Shown piece after piece: positions 10,817 to 22,903 of a stretch of DNA of 64,000 nucleotides. Each line of letters opens with the position of its first letter. The stretch's first letter is position 1. Under the pieces are notes generated by a model that searched no databases, was not told where the DNA came from, and worked only from the letters and a program-made list of their open reading frames with translations. Source of the DNA: Hydnum rufescens UP504 (taxonomy: Eukaryota; Basidiomycota; Agaricomycetes; Cantharellales; Hydnaceae); assembly GCA_014904985.1 (NCBI GenBank), contig MU129058.1, positions 66,604 to 130,603 on the forward strand, read 5' to 3'. The translations under genes and the position numbers were made by a program.

Positions 10817-11916
10817 CAGGATCAGAAACACGGGGAATCCAACACAAAAGTCATAGCATTGAATGCTGACAATCGGTATTTAAGGAGAGATCCGCACCGA
10901 AACCCACGAGGCCAAAGAATATTGGGACGAAAACTTCACATTCATCATTAGCAGGATGTGCATTAAATCCTACTCAACTCACCAGGGAGTCCTTAAGCTT
11001 GTAAGGATAAAGCCTAAGATTTAGCTTGAGGGATTGCTCCCCAGGTCGTGGGTTTGGACTGATATTCACGTGTCCGGGGATGATCTATTTACACCCCCAT
11101 TCAATCCACATCGTTTCTTTGGGCGCTTGAGCAGAAATTATCTCTTCTCCGTCAGCCCTTGCACCGTGCTTTCCTGAGCATCGCAGGTCAACTCAAACCT
11201 CCTTGCCTCTAGGGACTCAAATCCTAAGCCTACACCTTTGAGTTTTCATCACCATCATGGAGAATGCAAGTACATATACCCAGACGCTCCTGAACATGAT
11301 ATACGCGGACACTTACTGTAGTATTGTGTCGCAGATCACTGAGTTCGGACACGGCCCGGGCGCCGACGCGGTTCCGCATGCCACTGCCTCAGACGCTATT
11401 CTCAGTGACAGTGGAACGCGCTTGCTTTTTTCACTCTACCTGAGTAGGGAGGTGGATCAGCCCTCCACTCAGAAGATGACCAGGAAAAGAATGAGCTACA
11501 CTTGCACCTCGCGGCTCCGAGTTCCAAAGTTGGCGGTAGGTGTCTTCGCCACCTGTTTAGGTATGAGCAAATGAAGGGAGAATGGATGAAGAAAGTACAC
11601 CATGGGAGATCCAAAGTCCAAACAACGCCTTTGTAAGCTGAGTGATAGCGGAGTACATGGAAAACCTAAGGCGCATGAATGGACCGCCGCAAGGACGAAG
11701 CGAATCTGCAGTATGGAAGTGACAACGGCCAAAACACGCACATATTACGTACGTTTACCTAGATTACTACATCGACAGAGTAAATGAGAGGCTCACTAGG
11801 CGGACACTAAGCTTTGCCCGGCTCACCTCATAAATCTATTTTGTCGTCTTCATACGGTCAGCACGATCTGTATTAAGGAAAATAACGGCCCCAGGACGTG
11901 AAGGAACTTGGCTTGG

Positions 11917-14772
11917 AAGATGTATTTCCAGCTTAAGAACGGGGCTATACTGGTGCTAAAGGAGTATCACAAACTGACGAGGCCATCAAGTACGAGCCAA
12001 GGCTGAGAAGCGTCTCTCCATGTATCCGCATATAGCGTACCTGTACGATCTGCCGCGGGTGGTATTCATCCTCCACTGTATGGGTTCATTGGACACCACG
12101 TCGTCTTCGGGCCCATGACTGGAGAATAGGATGCTATGGTGCGATTGAAGGACTCTGTAAAACTACTAGAGGGGCGCGACGAAGGAAAGGGATCGCAGAC
12201 GAAGGCAATAAACATCGTAGTAGTTTCACGAAGTGCGGCATGACGCTGTCAAGTTGCCCCAAGGAAAAATGAATTGTTTGTGGATAAGTATGACACCAAG
12301 GCTGCTTTTGAGTTCTTTGGGGATTGCGCTAGCATTCTACATAGATCATAGGCTCAGTCAACAGGTCACAATGGATTCCACGTCGCTGTCACGCATCACG
12401 CGTCAGGGCCGGAGATTTGCGCATCAGACGCATCCGCATCCGCATCGCTGTGGCAGCGATGCGGCCTGATGCGCGCATCACCAGAAACACTGGAAGTCGT
12501 TTTGGTGGCCAGCCAGCACTCCCTCAGCTATGTATAATGTTCCATTAAGCTTCTTTGGCATGCCAAGACCCTTGGTGATACCAATTTAAAGCTTTGGAAA
12601 TGCCATTTGGGCTCGGACGACTCCACACTTTACTCCATCTCTTACTCAAAATACCACTCTAAACATTGGACAACACAAATGAAATTTGATGTCCTTGTGT
12701 CACCCGAGAGCCCCTTAAGCTTGCCTTGCTCCCCAGGAGTTCGAGTGTTATATGCATGAACTTTCCGTAGGCACTAGTGTGCCGGATTTCTGGATTTGCT
12801 TAAGTCATGCCCGAACATCAGTTCTATCATCACTGAGGTTTTGCTAGTTCCCTCAGCCCCCCAGGGTATGGCTTCACATCTGCCTGATGGCTCTCGACCA
12901 TCTGAGGAGTATCTGCCGCTGCGTGACAGTGTGCGTTCTCTAGCTGCACCTGAATACCCGAGTAATCACTCCTTCCATGAGCCCATGCAGCGTCCGACCA
13001 TGATGCCAGGGATGGTTGATTCACGCATGAGGGACTTGTTTCGCCCAGCCCACTATGCTGCCTTGCATCCATGCTCATTTCCACAGCCTATTCCTATATA
13101 TCCAACCCAATCCTATTATACGCAACAACCTGATGGTAGTTCCCACCTCTCCCATCAGCCTGCTGTCCCCCATACCCGTTCATTGACTTATTTATTCTCG
13201 ACTCCCCATATACCGTTTGTTGCCTTATTTATTCTCAATCCCTTTGTTGGCTTATCTATTCTCAATTGCCCATCCCATTCACTGACTCACCTATTCTCGA
13301 GTCCCCATTCCATTTCTTGAATTATCTATTGATACTTCTATCCTATATATGCAAAGTAGCTGTCGCCACTTCCCACCTGTATACTGGTGAGAGAGCTTTG
13401 AGATGCAAGTACCTCGCTAGGCAGTCCTAGTGTGATTCCAAGACTCTCGTGGAGAGAGCTCTTTTTGGGAACATGGTGTTGAATGGTTCTGCAAGCCATC
13501 TGAGAGGGTGGAATAGAGACTATTGGGTAGAAGTTGCTGGGTCAATCAGCACTAGGAAATGACACGGGCATTCTATATATTGAACTCACTGCCAGGTTGC
13601 TTCGTGTTTCCAAATTAAGTAACTGACAACAAGGCATAGAGACCACATTGTGGATGATTCTGTGCATCAGGGTAGACTATAGAGACCATGAGAATAGGAC
13701 AAGAAAGCAATGGATCGCATGTCTGACCCACAGCGTCGTCAACACCAGTGATGCGTGTGCTTGATGCATGTCGATGCGTGTGGTTGCCGATGCGTATTTC
13801 TCTGCTGCCACTGCCTTGCTGCTGATGCTGATGCTGATGCGTGAACTCAATGGGTATTTTGATGCTGATGCTTGCCACGCGTCACCGAGAACTCGAAAAG
13901 TGCCCTCAGAATCAGATGAGATTGGAGCCCCGCTCCAACCTCCCCTCAGGATGAACTAATCTTTCCCTTAGTCAGGACTCATTGGGGCTGGTGAAATGGT
14001 GAACTACCCGTTTTGGGCTGTCACAAGAATTTCATGCGAACCTCCCGTCGAAGGAGGACGGACAGAAATCCGCACATCAGGAACTAGATTCTTCCCAGGT
14101 GTCCACAACCAGATGAGGTATGTAATGCAATACGTTCTTTCCTCCCCGAGCCCAGCAGCTACGTTTTTTAAATGAATCGTGCACCTTCGGTTGTATCTCG
14201 ATGACACGACTTCTGGCGACTCTTTTTTTTTTTTTCTCTCTTCATTTTTTTTCTTCTCCCAATTCACGATGAGCGGTGTTGAGGGCACCCGATATTGTCT
14301 GGACTTCACTGCATCCACCTGTGTTTATTTCTCTGCACGCGGTCTTGAATAATTACTGACAACATATTGTATGTGGGCACTGGTACACTAACGCTTGCAG
14401 CATCGAGTGGGCCGATTCAGACTCTGATGTCGAGAATCACAACAAACAACTCGATGAATCGCCTTTGCGGAATAGGGAATCGTCCCGTGGGGTTTTCGGC
14501 ATATCTGGGTTGTCGGGAGGCATTTTGTGAGTGCTCTGCTCTTGGGTACGGATGGACAGAGTGGGGGTAGATCAGGGGAATGACGGCCCAGAATGATTGG
14601 GTACAAAGCAATCATTGATGGATCCTACACCCAGGGGGGAGAACAGCTGGTGCGTCCTGCTCACGTTCCTCTGATGCCCTTTGTGTTTTTCTATATCCTC
14701 GGAGGCCCCAAGGGTTCCATTCCACAGACAGCATGTAAATTAATTTGTGCGGAGCGTACGGAAGTTGACTAG
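11917..14772 (+). pseudogene. unidentified gene P, copy B (interrupted)
   Basis: Same exon order as copy A: a TGVLKEYHKL-type exon near 11917-12130, KNELFVDKYDTKAAFEFFGD near 12268-12340, and IEWADSDSDVENHNKQLDES near 14402-14525 ending TTTT|GTGAGTGC. A last exon with GEQLVRPAHV starts near 14637 and its stop aligns at 14770-14772. The solo LTR of copy A is absent. Instead a 1.47-kb element splits the gene at 12406-13875. The ADSDSDVE exon has lost several codons before the donor site but keeps the donor itself. Function unknown; treated as a pseudogene because of the insertion. Confidence 0.4.
12406..13875 (+). mobile_element. hAT-like non-autonomous element (about 1.47 kb)
   Basis: The repeat CACGCGTCA flanks the insert at 12397-12405 and 13876-13884. 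Unit A has a single copy (near 6551) and no insert. An 8-9 bp duplication fits hAT (8 bp) best. The ends are rich in GCATC/GATGC motifs: GCATCCGCATCCGCATC near 12427 and repeated CTGATG near 13820-13870. Such subterminal repeats are typical of hAT elements. No transposase was found. Inside is a Pro/Ser/His-rich open frame of 174 codons (12796-13320) starting MLKSCPNISS, which may be captured host sequence. Clear matching terminal repeats were not found, so the family call is tentative. Confidence 0.6.
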
Positions 14773-15728
14773 AGAATCCGTCAAAAAGGTTTACTTTGTG
14801 TCGCTGATTTTTTTGTACCCTCTTTGAGATTCTTGTTTCGTTCAATGTTCCGAAATTTTCAATTGCGCGTTGTTGATTTCTCGCATTAATCCCCCCTTTC
14901 CCAGAGAGGTAAATCATTGAAGTATCATGTCCATCTGATATCCTTTCTTCCTTCAAGTCTGAATCGTACACGTACATCTGTCCGAAATACAATCATAGCC
15001 CCATACATACATCATACATACACAACATGACTCCCATGAATCAGTCAGAAAATGATGGCTGGTCGTAAGGCAAGGGGATTGTGGCTAGTATCCCTGTGAC
15101 TCGACTCGACCTCCATCAGGCACGGCCCGCTCCCATGCGCCCATTAAAAGCACCAGTATCAATTTTCAACCTAGCATCCATTATACTCCTTAAGAAGAAG
15201 CTTTGTGGTAGGACTCGTAGGACACCATCAATGAGTAGGGGAGGCGAAATTTCACAGAGTAATCCATCCATTTTGAGACGTAGACAGGGCTCTCTGATGA
15301 TGATGTATCCTTCCCCGAGAGAGAGGAAGAAGCATTGGAGTCATCTTCCAAATCTACCATGACCTTAGCAACGTTTACTTTTGTCAGAGAGCAAGGCGCG
15401 ACACACCCTCAACGTTCTGGTTATCCATCAATTCCCAGCGATAACGCTGATAGATTGGGACTCGGTGGAATGAGGCCGAAGAATCCACCACGATGCTCAG
15501 CCCACCGTCATCTACCCAGATCAGCTTTGCTTGTTCAATGCCAGGAAGGCACATGAATCGAACACGCCTCCCCTGTGAACAAATAATTTGGGTCCATAAT
15601 CAGTAGAGTGCTATCCAGAGAGAGTACGTACGATCCCTTGATGGACGCCCAAGTTCATTCAATAGGTACGGTACAGGCAGCGCTTTATAGTGTCGATGAT
15701 CAAGTTCAATGGTGCCCGACTTGATCGG

Positions 15729-17111
15729 TGTAAGCAGGATGGTTATTGAACCAATCCAACTACTGTCCATGATGTTGAGCCGGGGACGAAAGAGGGGATC
15801 ACAGATCTAATCCGGATGTTCAGGTTCGAGTGGGGGAAGGTCTTTTGAACAGGGGAAATTGCAGTGAGCCAACAAAGCCCAAGCAATTAAGTGAGAATGT
15901 GTCTTTCAGTCAAATTACCACACCCTAAGAATCTCTTCTTGAGACCTTAGTCAAAGTGTAGTTAGAATTTGCTTTTTGTAGTGAGAAATCACCCAGGGAC
16001 CAGCAGCTGTTCAAGGAGCTTCAAACTGGAGGGAGGGGGAGAACTAATGAATTTGTGTGCTAGCTGCACCTAATATACAATCCAGACTTCGACTCAATAG
16101 AAAGTGAAAAAGTCGGACTTAAGGGACACACAGAGAAAAAGAAATCAAGTTAAAATCTTCAAAACTGATGGAGATATTCCAATTTCAAGATAAAAGGGGA
16201 GATTGACACATTACATGCTATTCCTCCTTCAAACCTGGACAAGTTCCCTTAAGGAAAAGTGGAATAGGTCGCCCTGAGGGTCTTCTCCATCGGACATAAG
16301 AGGGCCGGAAGTAATTCGCTATTTTGAATGGTGGAGCAAAGGGGGAGTCATGGGGAGGGAGTTGTCTTGTGAAAAATGGAGTTCGCGTCCGCTCGTTTTG
16401 CCCTTGGTACCGTTCGATGCGCATTTTCAACAGCTTTCAGGGCATGGTCGTTTCGAGTCGATCCGATCAAAACTGACAGAGAAATTCGAAAAATACTCCT
16501 TCAGAGTATGAATCATGGCAAGATATTGTTACAGGGACCGCATTTTTGATCCGTTCGTTTCGTGTTTGGTACTGTTAGATAGGTACGATTCGTATCTTTC
16601 TGGGCGCGGTCGTTTCGAGTCGATCCGATCAAAAATGACGGAGAAATTCGAAAAATACTCCTTCAGAGTAGTGCAGCCCCTATCTGGATCATGTGATGGA
16701 TCCGCGAGTCCAGAATTGGAACTAGGCCCGGTCCACGTCGTTACATAATCACAATTCATCGCCCTTAAGGCAATAGGATGGCTTGGAAGAGCAGGCAAGT
16801 CATCCAGACTTGAAGAAAGATGGCAAGTTGAATTGCCTTGTCCAAAGAAAATGGACTTGAAGTAGGGCATAAACTGCCCCTTTTTGATGAGGACTGTTGA
16901 AGTCCGACGGATAGTCAATAAATTGACTGGTAGACATGGTAAAGGAATGAGGCGATATTATGGGTTGGAAAGGGGTAGGAATCCAATTGATTTCTTGAAT
17001 AAATGAATGGCGATAAAATTAAATGAGCGCGGTGACATATAATTGATTCGTTCGTAGGGAAAATGGCCTCGGATGAGGATTTCTATGGTGTAGGGATTTA
17101 TCCCTCCAACA
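15729..17111. mobile_element. solo LTR (1383 bp) inside kinase copy B
   Basis: Starts TGTAAGCAGG and ends CCTCCAACA, the same ends as the LTR at 1826-3042. It is flanked by TCGG on both sides (15725-15728 and 17112-17115), with identity extending up to six bases, ATCGGT, depending on where the ends are drawn. Unit E reads through the site as GATCGGTCGTGATCCC, so the insertion is certain. A solo LTR is the usual product of recombination between two LTRs. It carries two partly repeated blocks with ATACTCCTTCAGAGTA (about 16494 and 16662). Confidence 0.9.
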
Positions 17112-18969
17112 TCGGTCATGATCCCAGCAGCGCTTCAAGACTTGCAAAAGTGAAGGAAAACCAAGTTCCTCATTCGATAGTTCAAAGGGAGGTTGATGAT
17201 TTGATATAGCACATATAAGGGATGCCTCTTTGGACAGTTGGTGGTAGGGCTCCTGGTCAAACAAGATCTACAGCAAATAGAGGATTACAACCGAGATACA
17301 AAGCATGTCGCCCCGCAGGAACGAATCGCACCTCAATACAAGTGCACGCATAAGCATATATGTCCATCTGTACAGTTTTGTTGCTTTCCTCATGCTCATC
17401 AATAAGTTCAGGAGCCAGAAATCGCAGTGACCCGCCAAAGTTCGATGACGTATAGCCTGTAGGTCCCCCATCAAGAATTATGGACAGTCCAAAATCACAA
17501 ATACTTGCTCTTCCCTCTCCATCGATCAGCACGTTCCCCTGAGCACATCAATTCATCAGTAAAGCACCATTCCGTGTATTCAAGCATACCCCTTTAAGAT
17601 CACCATGTATGATTTGAGGTTTGTGCTCATGCAAGTATTGTAATCCCAGCGCAATATCGGCGCACTGTAAGGACCAAGCTCAGTTGGGGATATGTACCAT
17701 ATTCGAGCGAAAGCATATGGATGTACACGCACGATAACCTCTCGATTGACGCTTGGATTCTTCGCTAGAAAGCTCAAGACATCACCGTGAAAGTAGGAGA
17801 TTGAAACGAGACCAGGCCCTTCAGGTTCTTCAGTGTGACCTAACAATCTCACCACGTTCTCGTGATGCAATTGGGCCCATACTCGCATTTCTACATGCAG
17901 ATGCTACACCTATTGTGAACGGAAAATCCATGGTGCAACTATCAGATAAAATTACCTTGTGGAGTTTCCGTTTCACTGTAGACTCACCTGTATACGGGAC
18001 ACAAAGCACCTTGAGAGCGACCTACAGAATCAGTTGTTAGGAGATGCACCCTCCGGGAGCCATCAATTGAAAAGAACACCTGAAGAGTTCGGTGAGGGTC
18101 GTCGGAGGTGGCAGAGAGCAAGCTGCCTCTCCAGACTGAAGAGTACCCTCCTCTGGCCATCGGTGTTGAGCCTAAACGAACAATGCGGCCAGTCAAGTTG
18201 GGAGTTTCGAAAGGACTGGCTTGGGGATTGGAAAATGGTGGCCTAGATTGTGGGCCTTGTCCCGAAGCTTCTGCAGAACGAGCTGTAATTGCAACACATC
18301 GCAGGATGGACATGGCTTCGTCTATTCCGGTGGAAGCCTCTTTAGGATGAGTGGGAGTCGAGGACAGATTGGTGGGTTGCATGGGTCGCCTTCCATCGGT
18401 TCGGCCAGACAAGAGGTTCCTGGTTTGGGATATTGAACGATGACGCGGATCGTAGGGTGTCGGGGATTCGATGGGCTCTGAGGCAATTACATTGGAAGGG
18501 TTAATTTCGCGACCTCGAGGCGGTTCACCACCATTCTTCTCAGCGTCCGTCACGGCAGGAGGTACTGCACCATTCGCATTGGACGACTGCATTGGGCGAG
18601 GTCGTTGGAGATGTTCCTCCCGTGGGGTTAGTGCTGAGCCAATATGTGCTATTTTCCCTTTCATGCCTGCTGTGGTTGAATCGGCTGGTTGAGCTAGAGG
18701 AGCGGGCTCATTGTTCCATCTCTCTGGGTCCATGAGTGAGATCTTTTTCGCGTTAGGGAACTGGATAGCAAATTGGTGCTCCACAGATTCTACATGGGCC
18801 ACATAGCATGGGAAAAGCAAGATGTTCTTCTCGAGCCAGTCTGGTGAGGGCGGTTGGACCCAAGATCCCCCGAAGCCTTGATGGAGCATTCCGAAGTTGA
18901 TGCAAGCCCACCACCAAGAGGAAATTGTGCCCCTGGGGCCTCCTACATTAACCTTACTGAGAAGGTTTA

Positions 18970-19839
18970 CTGTTTGTTACGGGGTTCGCCGGACAACCCT
19001 AGTACTCGGACAAATGCCCATAACTCACTCAAATTTTCTCATTTGTGTGTCAAGTAAGCTTTTCCAGGTACTGTCAGTGTGCTGCTAGGGTCTTGGGCAA
19101 AAATAATCATGAAAAACCATCAGGTGGTTGCCAAGGACTCAAAATAGTGTTTTGATATTCTGAATTTAGTGTTTTTTGAACAATACAAAATGCTCTCACA
19201 GCTCATAAAGCCAGCAGGTAGCAAAACTGCTACTTTGAGGCCTTTGGCTACCATACTGGCTATCTTTCATGTGAGTTTCAGTGGCTCATGATGAGAATTG
19301 AAGCTGCTAGCTCAGGTACAATGAGGGCACATTGATCTAATTTAGCCAATCAAAGGCAAAGCTTGCAAAGAAAGCAGAGCCTTTGAAGCAGTTGCCCAAA
19401 AGGAAAAGGAAGATCAGCACTGGGCATGCCATTGATGTCATTGAACAAAGAAAATTGGCAGGGTGCACCCAATCCTTCAACCCAACCTCCCAAATGTCTC
19501 CGCACACTCTCACCTATTCCCATCAATGGAAATCCCCCCAGTTGGTCCCCACAACACTGTCCTCACCCCCAACCAATAGTAGGAGTGAATGCCCTGAGAC
19601 TGTGAGATTCTCCAACAGGTGTCCGAGTACTAGGGTTCGGCACTGGCCGACACCAAAATGAGACCATAATGTGGATCCCTCACTGCACCTTACTGCATGC
19701 ACAGATTTCCTTATAATTTTTATCCAATGTATATATGATTATAGTACATATTATTACCAAGTTTGGGACCTAGCCGGCCAGTGTGTCGTGAGTAGTGGTC
19801 AATTTTGTTACTTCTGTCCGAGATCCCGGTTACAAACAG
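18970..19839. mobile_element. Tc1/mariner-like MITE (870 bp, TA target site)
   Basis: Ends pair as inverted repeats of about 25 nt: CTGTTTGTTAC at the left and GTTACAAACAG at the right, both continuing toward GGACA/TGTCC. TA lies on each side (18968-18969 and 19840-19841). Unit E reads GGTTTATGACGTGACGG at the empty site. No transposase frame was seen, so the element is non-autonomous. Its interior carries a second perfect inverted repeat, listed separately. Confidence 0.85.
18995..19637. repeat. perfect 18-bp inverted repeat nested in the MITE
   Basis: AACCCTAGTACTCGGACA at 18995-19012 is the exact reverse complement of 19620-19637. It encloses about 640 bp. This may be a second element inserted into the first, or internal subterminal repeats of the same element. 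No target duplication is obvious next to it. Confidence 0.75.
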
Positions 19840-20409
19840 TATGACATGACGGAAATTCAGGGTAGCAAATCTGGTGGCCAGGGTGTGACCGTCGTGTGGT
19901 TCCCCGCGGCCGAGCTTAGAGCGGTCGGCGGAGAATTGAATAGTACCCGGGCTCCTATCGGACCACCTCTCCGCCCGCAACCAGACAATTGGCACCGTCT
20001 TGTTCTGGATGTGGACACTCATGAGCAGATGCCGCTTGCCCTGGAAGTTCATTCAGCCGCCTAGAAAATGCAAGGACATGATAAACTATGCCAACCACCA
20101 CGTCCAGGTGGCACCCGATGTCTCGGACATCCCCCGAGATAAATACATGCAGCCTACCAGAAGTCTCCGTTATCATGCCGCCCCATGTATTCAACAGGAT
20201 GGCTTACGCAGAGTCAGGAGAGGTGGCCTCCCTATAGAAGTCAGGAAGCTCCCAGTCAACTGGAGGGTCCGTTTCAGCGATAGCAGCAAAAGAGTGAGTG
20301 GCATCAGCCCCGGATGTAGCGGGGGACAAGCCCGTTGCCCTTTTACTAATTCGACGTATGAGAACGGGCCACCTCGCTCTGATTTTGTTCGCCATCGGGG
20401 ATCAGAAGC

Positions 20410-20990
20410 GCGGGGAATCCAACACCGCCACGTGTCCAGATCTCCATTCGGTCCCCATCGGTTTCGCCTCTCCATCAGTGCTTTCCTCCCTGCCTCTTCG
20501 ACGAAAACTTTCAAGGGACTCATAAGCCTACGCCCTTGCGATTTTGTCGTCCCGGTCACGGTGAACGGCTCCCAGAATCTAAGCTAAGCACGTATACCCG
20601 GACTGATCCTAAACACGATGTACGTGGACACCTCTTGCGGCACACATTTTCATGTCCTGGGCGTCGAGGTGCTCTCACAGCCATCGCGTCAAGTCTTCCC
20701 ATACCATTCTCACCAAGCACAACGACGGTGAACGTAGTTCCTTTCATTCTCCCTGAGTAGGGAGGCGAGTCATCCCTCCACCCAGGAGACGACCGAGGGA
20801 GAGTGAGTCATGCAGCCCCTTGCTGCTCCGAGCTCTGATGTTCGCCCCAGATGTCTTCGCCACCTATTTAGCCATGAGCAACTGAAGAGAGAGTGGAGGT
20901 AGAAAATATACCACGTGAGATCCAAAAGCTGAAACGACGCTCTTGTACTGAATGATAGCGAAGCACATAGGCGCGTGAAAGGGGACAATC
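20410..20990 (-). other. shared upstream block with conserved unknown frames
   Basis: On the minus strand two frames recur in several copies. One reads SPLKVFVEEAGRKALMERRN (about 20430-20530). The other reads FTVVVLGENGMGRLDAMAV (about 20670-20745). Counterparts lie at 25496-25780, 33640-33900 and 39200-39700. They lie just upstream of kinase exon 1 and could be exons of a longer N-terminus or of a separate gene. No known domain was recognised. No full open frame joins them. Confidence 0.35.
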
Positions 20991-21059
20991 ATCGTCGTGC
21001 AGCAAATCTGGAGTATGGACATGATAAAACGGCCAAGACATGTCCGTTTGTCTGCATTA

Positions 21060-21790
21060 CTGCATCGACAGAGTAAAGGAGAAGCTCACGGGTACTATGC
21101 CTCCCCCGGCTCGCCTCCATAAATCTATTCCACCGTCTTGACATGGTCCGCACAGCCTGTGTACTCGATCGTACACTTCGGAGGGTTGCGGCACAGACCC
21201 CGAAGGCATCGATGAGCCCCACATCCCACGTCTCCTTTGCAATATTGTCCCATGGCTCTTCCCCACCCTAAATGGGAAGATGTAACTTGTGACGGATTGC
21301 ATCTGTGACATCAAACACGATGCGAGCCTAGTTGTTAGTGCCCCCTTTGGTGCCTGCGATTACTCCGCCATGAAGGATAGCCCCTCAAATCGCAGCAAGG
21401 GGGAATATTACTCGCTCTGTATCTGCATCCTACATCTCCACTAATCTGGTTCTCATTGGGCGCGCCGCTGTTGGAATCTGCTGCCACTCACTCGCATCTG
21501 TTCCTCTCCACGCCCGCATCTGGGGTTTGTCCTCACAGCATGGCAAATAAAACCAATGGGGCACAAACGAAAGTTCGTTGTTGCCTCGGAAGAATCCCCG
21601 GGCACAGTCACAGTATAATAACGGTATATGCTCATGGATATATGGAGATACGCTTGTCAACTTTGACCCTTATTTGATCGCGTTGTGTTTGCAACTGTCC
21701 TGCAGGACCAACATAATCCTGTTCTTAAACCGGAAACAAGTCTTCCAAGTCAAGCCCCCTTGTGCCCCGTTATTTTTCTTAATTTAACAG
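21060..21790 (-). pseudogene. unidentified exon block P' (inverted relative to P)
   Basis: Minus-strand frames include GGLTWKTCFRFKNRIML near 21750, ARGFFRGNNELSFVPHWF near 21560-21610, and DNIAKETWDVGLIDAFGVCAATLRSVRSS, in two overlapping parts near 21170-21260. The first matches, on the opposite strand, the GLAWKTYFRLKNRVILVL exon of gene P, so this block is a rearranged, inverted relative of P. Copies occur at 26110-26760 and 39980-40640. Function is unknown, and frames are broken between blocks. Confidence 0.35.
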
Positions 21791-21813
21791 GCGGAGACAT
21801 GGAGCTCTAAGAA

Positions 21814-22408
21814 TTTTCACGATCTGTGGTTGAACCAGAATGCCGGTGCGCACGTGACATATGGTTGGCTTTGGCTGCTCCCATCGGGGAAAATCGTGGG
21901 CCATGAACTGGAACGCATTCCCGACACGTCCTCGATGGCTTGGGTCTTCATAAACTCGTGCCCGATAGCGCCTTGCGCATCCGCCACGAGCCGTCAATCC
22001 CTAAGTGCAATCATGGGAGCGTCAAGTTGATGCGAATGCGCCCGTCCTGCGTGCAGAATAGGCAAAGTTGGAGAGATCCAGAGTTTCTGGCGATTGAGTG
22101 GGAGGCGTGAATGAGAACGGAATGGGAGAAGGGTTAGATCTAATACACAAGGTTCTCGAGACCGTGAAGCAGCATTGAGTCTAGCTTCGTTGTACTCGTC
22201 CTTCTAGGGGTAGGGCAGAATTCATAGCCGTTTAGGGGCCGTGGAGGTAGTGAGAGACAACTCTCGATCCGTTCAAAACACCCATGATAATTCTAATCCT
22301 AGAAATGTTGGGATGATTTAGTGAACCTGGCGACACTGCGACAAATCCTGGTGAGAATGCAGTATGTGCGGATCAGGAATGCACGCACAAAAATTGAGAG
22401 GGCCCACA
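21814..22408. repeat. 595-bp duplicated segment, copy 1
   Basis: Matches 24906-25495 base for base apart from five single-base deletions in the second copy (for example CCAGAATG to CCGAATG, GCGATTGAG to GCGATGAG, AGGGGTAGGG to AGGGTAGGG). A minus-strand frame with HEFMKTQAIEDVSGMRSSSW lies inside (about 21880-21965). An older diverged relative is at 40640-41040, and an inverted one at 28115-28380. Confidence 0.9.
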
Positions 22409-22519
22409 ACCCTCAAGGGTGGCATCGTGAGCATTTATACGGTCGAAATCAACCGACGGCTGTAAATCAAAGAACTGAAGTCAGTCCAGGGCAGAAGTCT
22501 CATTTATAACTTCCTAGGG

Positions 22520-22750
22520 AGACCCTTGACTTACCTGTGAATCTGAGCACGAGCCCATGAAACCGAGGATGTCGTATGCGAGTGCTGGTTATGCATAACA
22601 CTGTCGAGGAGTTGAGTTGCTTTGGAATGTGGATTGACGAACAATGTGGCGTAGACGACGACAGGTCATGGAGAGTTGAAGTCTTAGATCTCGACACCCC
22701 AATAAAACCTTGGCGTGCTCGGGAAATGGATGAATACCCTCCAGGATAAA
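22520..22750 (-). pseudogene. possible F-box-like fragment
   Basis: One minus-strand frame reads ILEGIHPFPEHAKVLLGC, then LQLSMTCRRLRHIV. This resembles the second half of an F-box, a roughly 45-residue SCF ubiquitin-ligase adaptor motif. It ends at a stop, and another frame over the same bases starts MLKIYPGGYSS and ends at a GTAAGTC donor. The frame-2 pattern could be chance. The rest of 22409-22900 shows nothing else. Confidence 0.2.
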
Positions 22751-22903
22751 TTTTCAGCATAACGATCGGGAATGCTCTTCAGTCAACCTGGTGATCAAGC
22801 CCAGGAACACTGACGGTCCCTTTGAATTGTTAGGTGAAGGTCCAACTGACAAAACAAGGATTGGAACGAAAACACAGGGAGAAAGGGAGTAGTGATTACC
22901 TAG

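Larger units (their letters stand above)
4656..10870. repeat. segmental repeat unit A (genes P and K, convergent)
   Basis: From GTTTGGACTG at 4656 the sequence runs in parallel with 11052 onward. It contains in order a non-coding or unresolved block (4656-5510), gene P on the plus strand, a shared intergenic block with a second small minus-strand frame, and the kinase gene K on the minus strand. The 515-bp solo LTR at 5896 is private to this copy. Partial or full copies lie at 11052-20400, 28400-33990 and 34000-39180. Copies differ by many substitutions and small indels, so duplication is not recent. Confidence 0.75.
15375..20395 (-). pseudogene. kinase gene K, copy B (split by an LTR and a MITE)
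   Basis: Exon 1 starts MANKIRARWPVLIRR at 20395 and ends YREATSPDSA before a GTAAG donor. The next large exon begins near 20052 with MNFQGKRHLLMSVHIQN and VPIVWLRAERWSDRSPG. It is cut by a TA-flanked MITE (18970-19839), then resumes GMLHQGFGGSW through the linker (18889-18000) with REINPSNVIA in frame, unlike units A and E. The kinase part keeps ARGGYSSVWRG, MRVWAQLHHENVVRLLGH, HGDLKG and NVLIDGEGRASICDFGLS (17257-17532). The C-lobe after CWDHD is broken by a 1383-bp solo LTR at 15729-17111, and the tail continues to 15375. Before these insertions this copy seems to have had the cleanest reading frame. Role as in copy A. Confidence 0.8.
11052..20400. repeat. segmental repeat unit B (genes P and K with three insertions)
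   Basis: Parallel to unit A from 11052. Enlarged by an hAT-like insertion (12406-13875), a solo LTR (15729-17111) and a mariner-like MITE (18970-19839). The block 11052-11780 corresponds to 4656-5410. On the minus strand that block also resembles 39300-39900, where a conserved frame with LGENG is seen. The stretch 10871-11051 between units holds nothing recognisable. Confidence 0.7.

Noticed and set aside
11257..11574. Plus-strand frame starting MENASTYTQ
   Set aside because: It is not kept open in the matching block of unit A and has no motif or intron support.
19383..19661. Plus-strand frame of 92 codons inside the mariner-like MITE
   Set aside because: No DDE-type motif, low complexity, too short for a transposase; probably chance.
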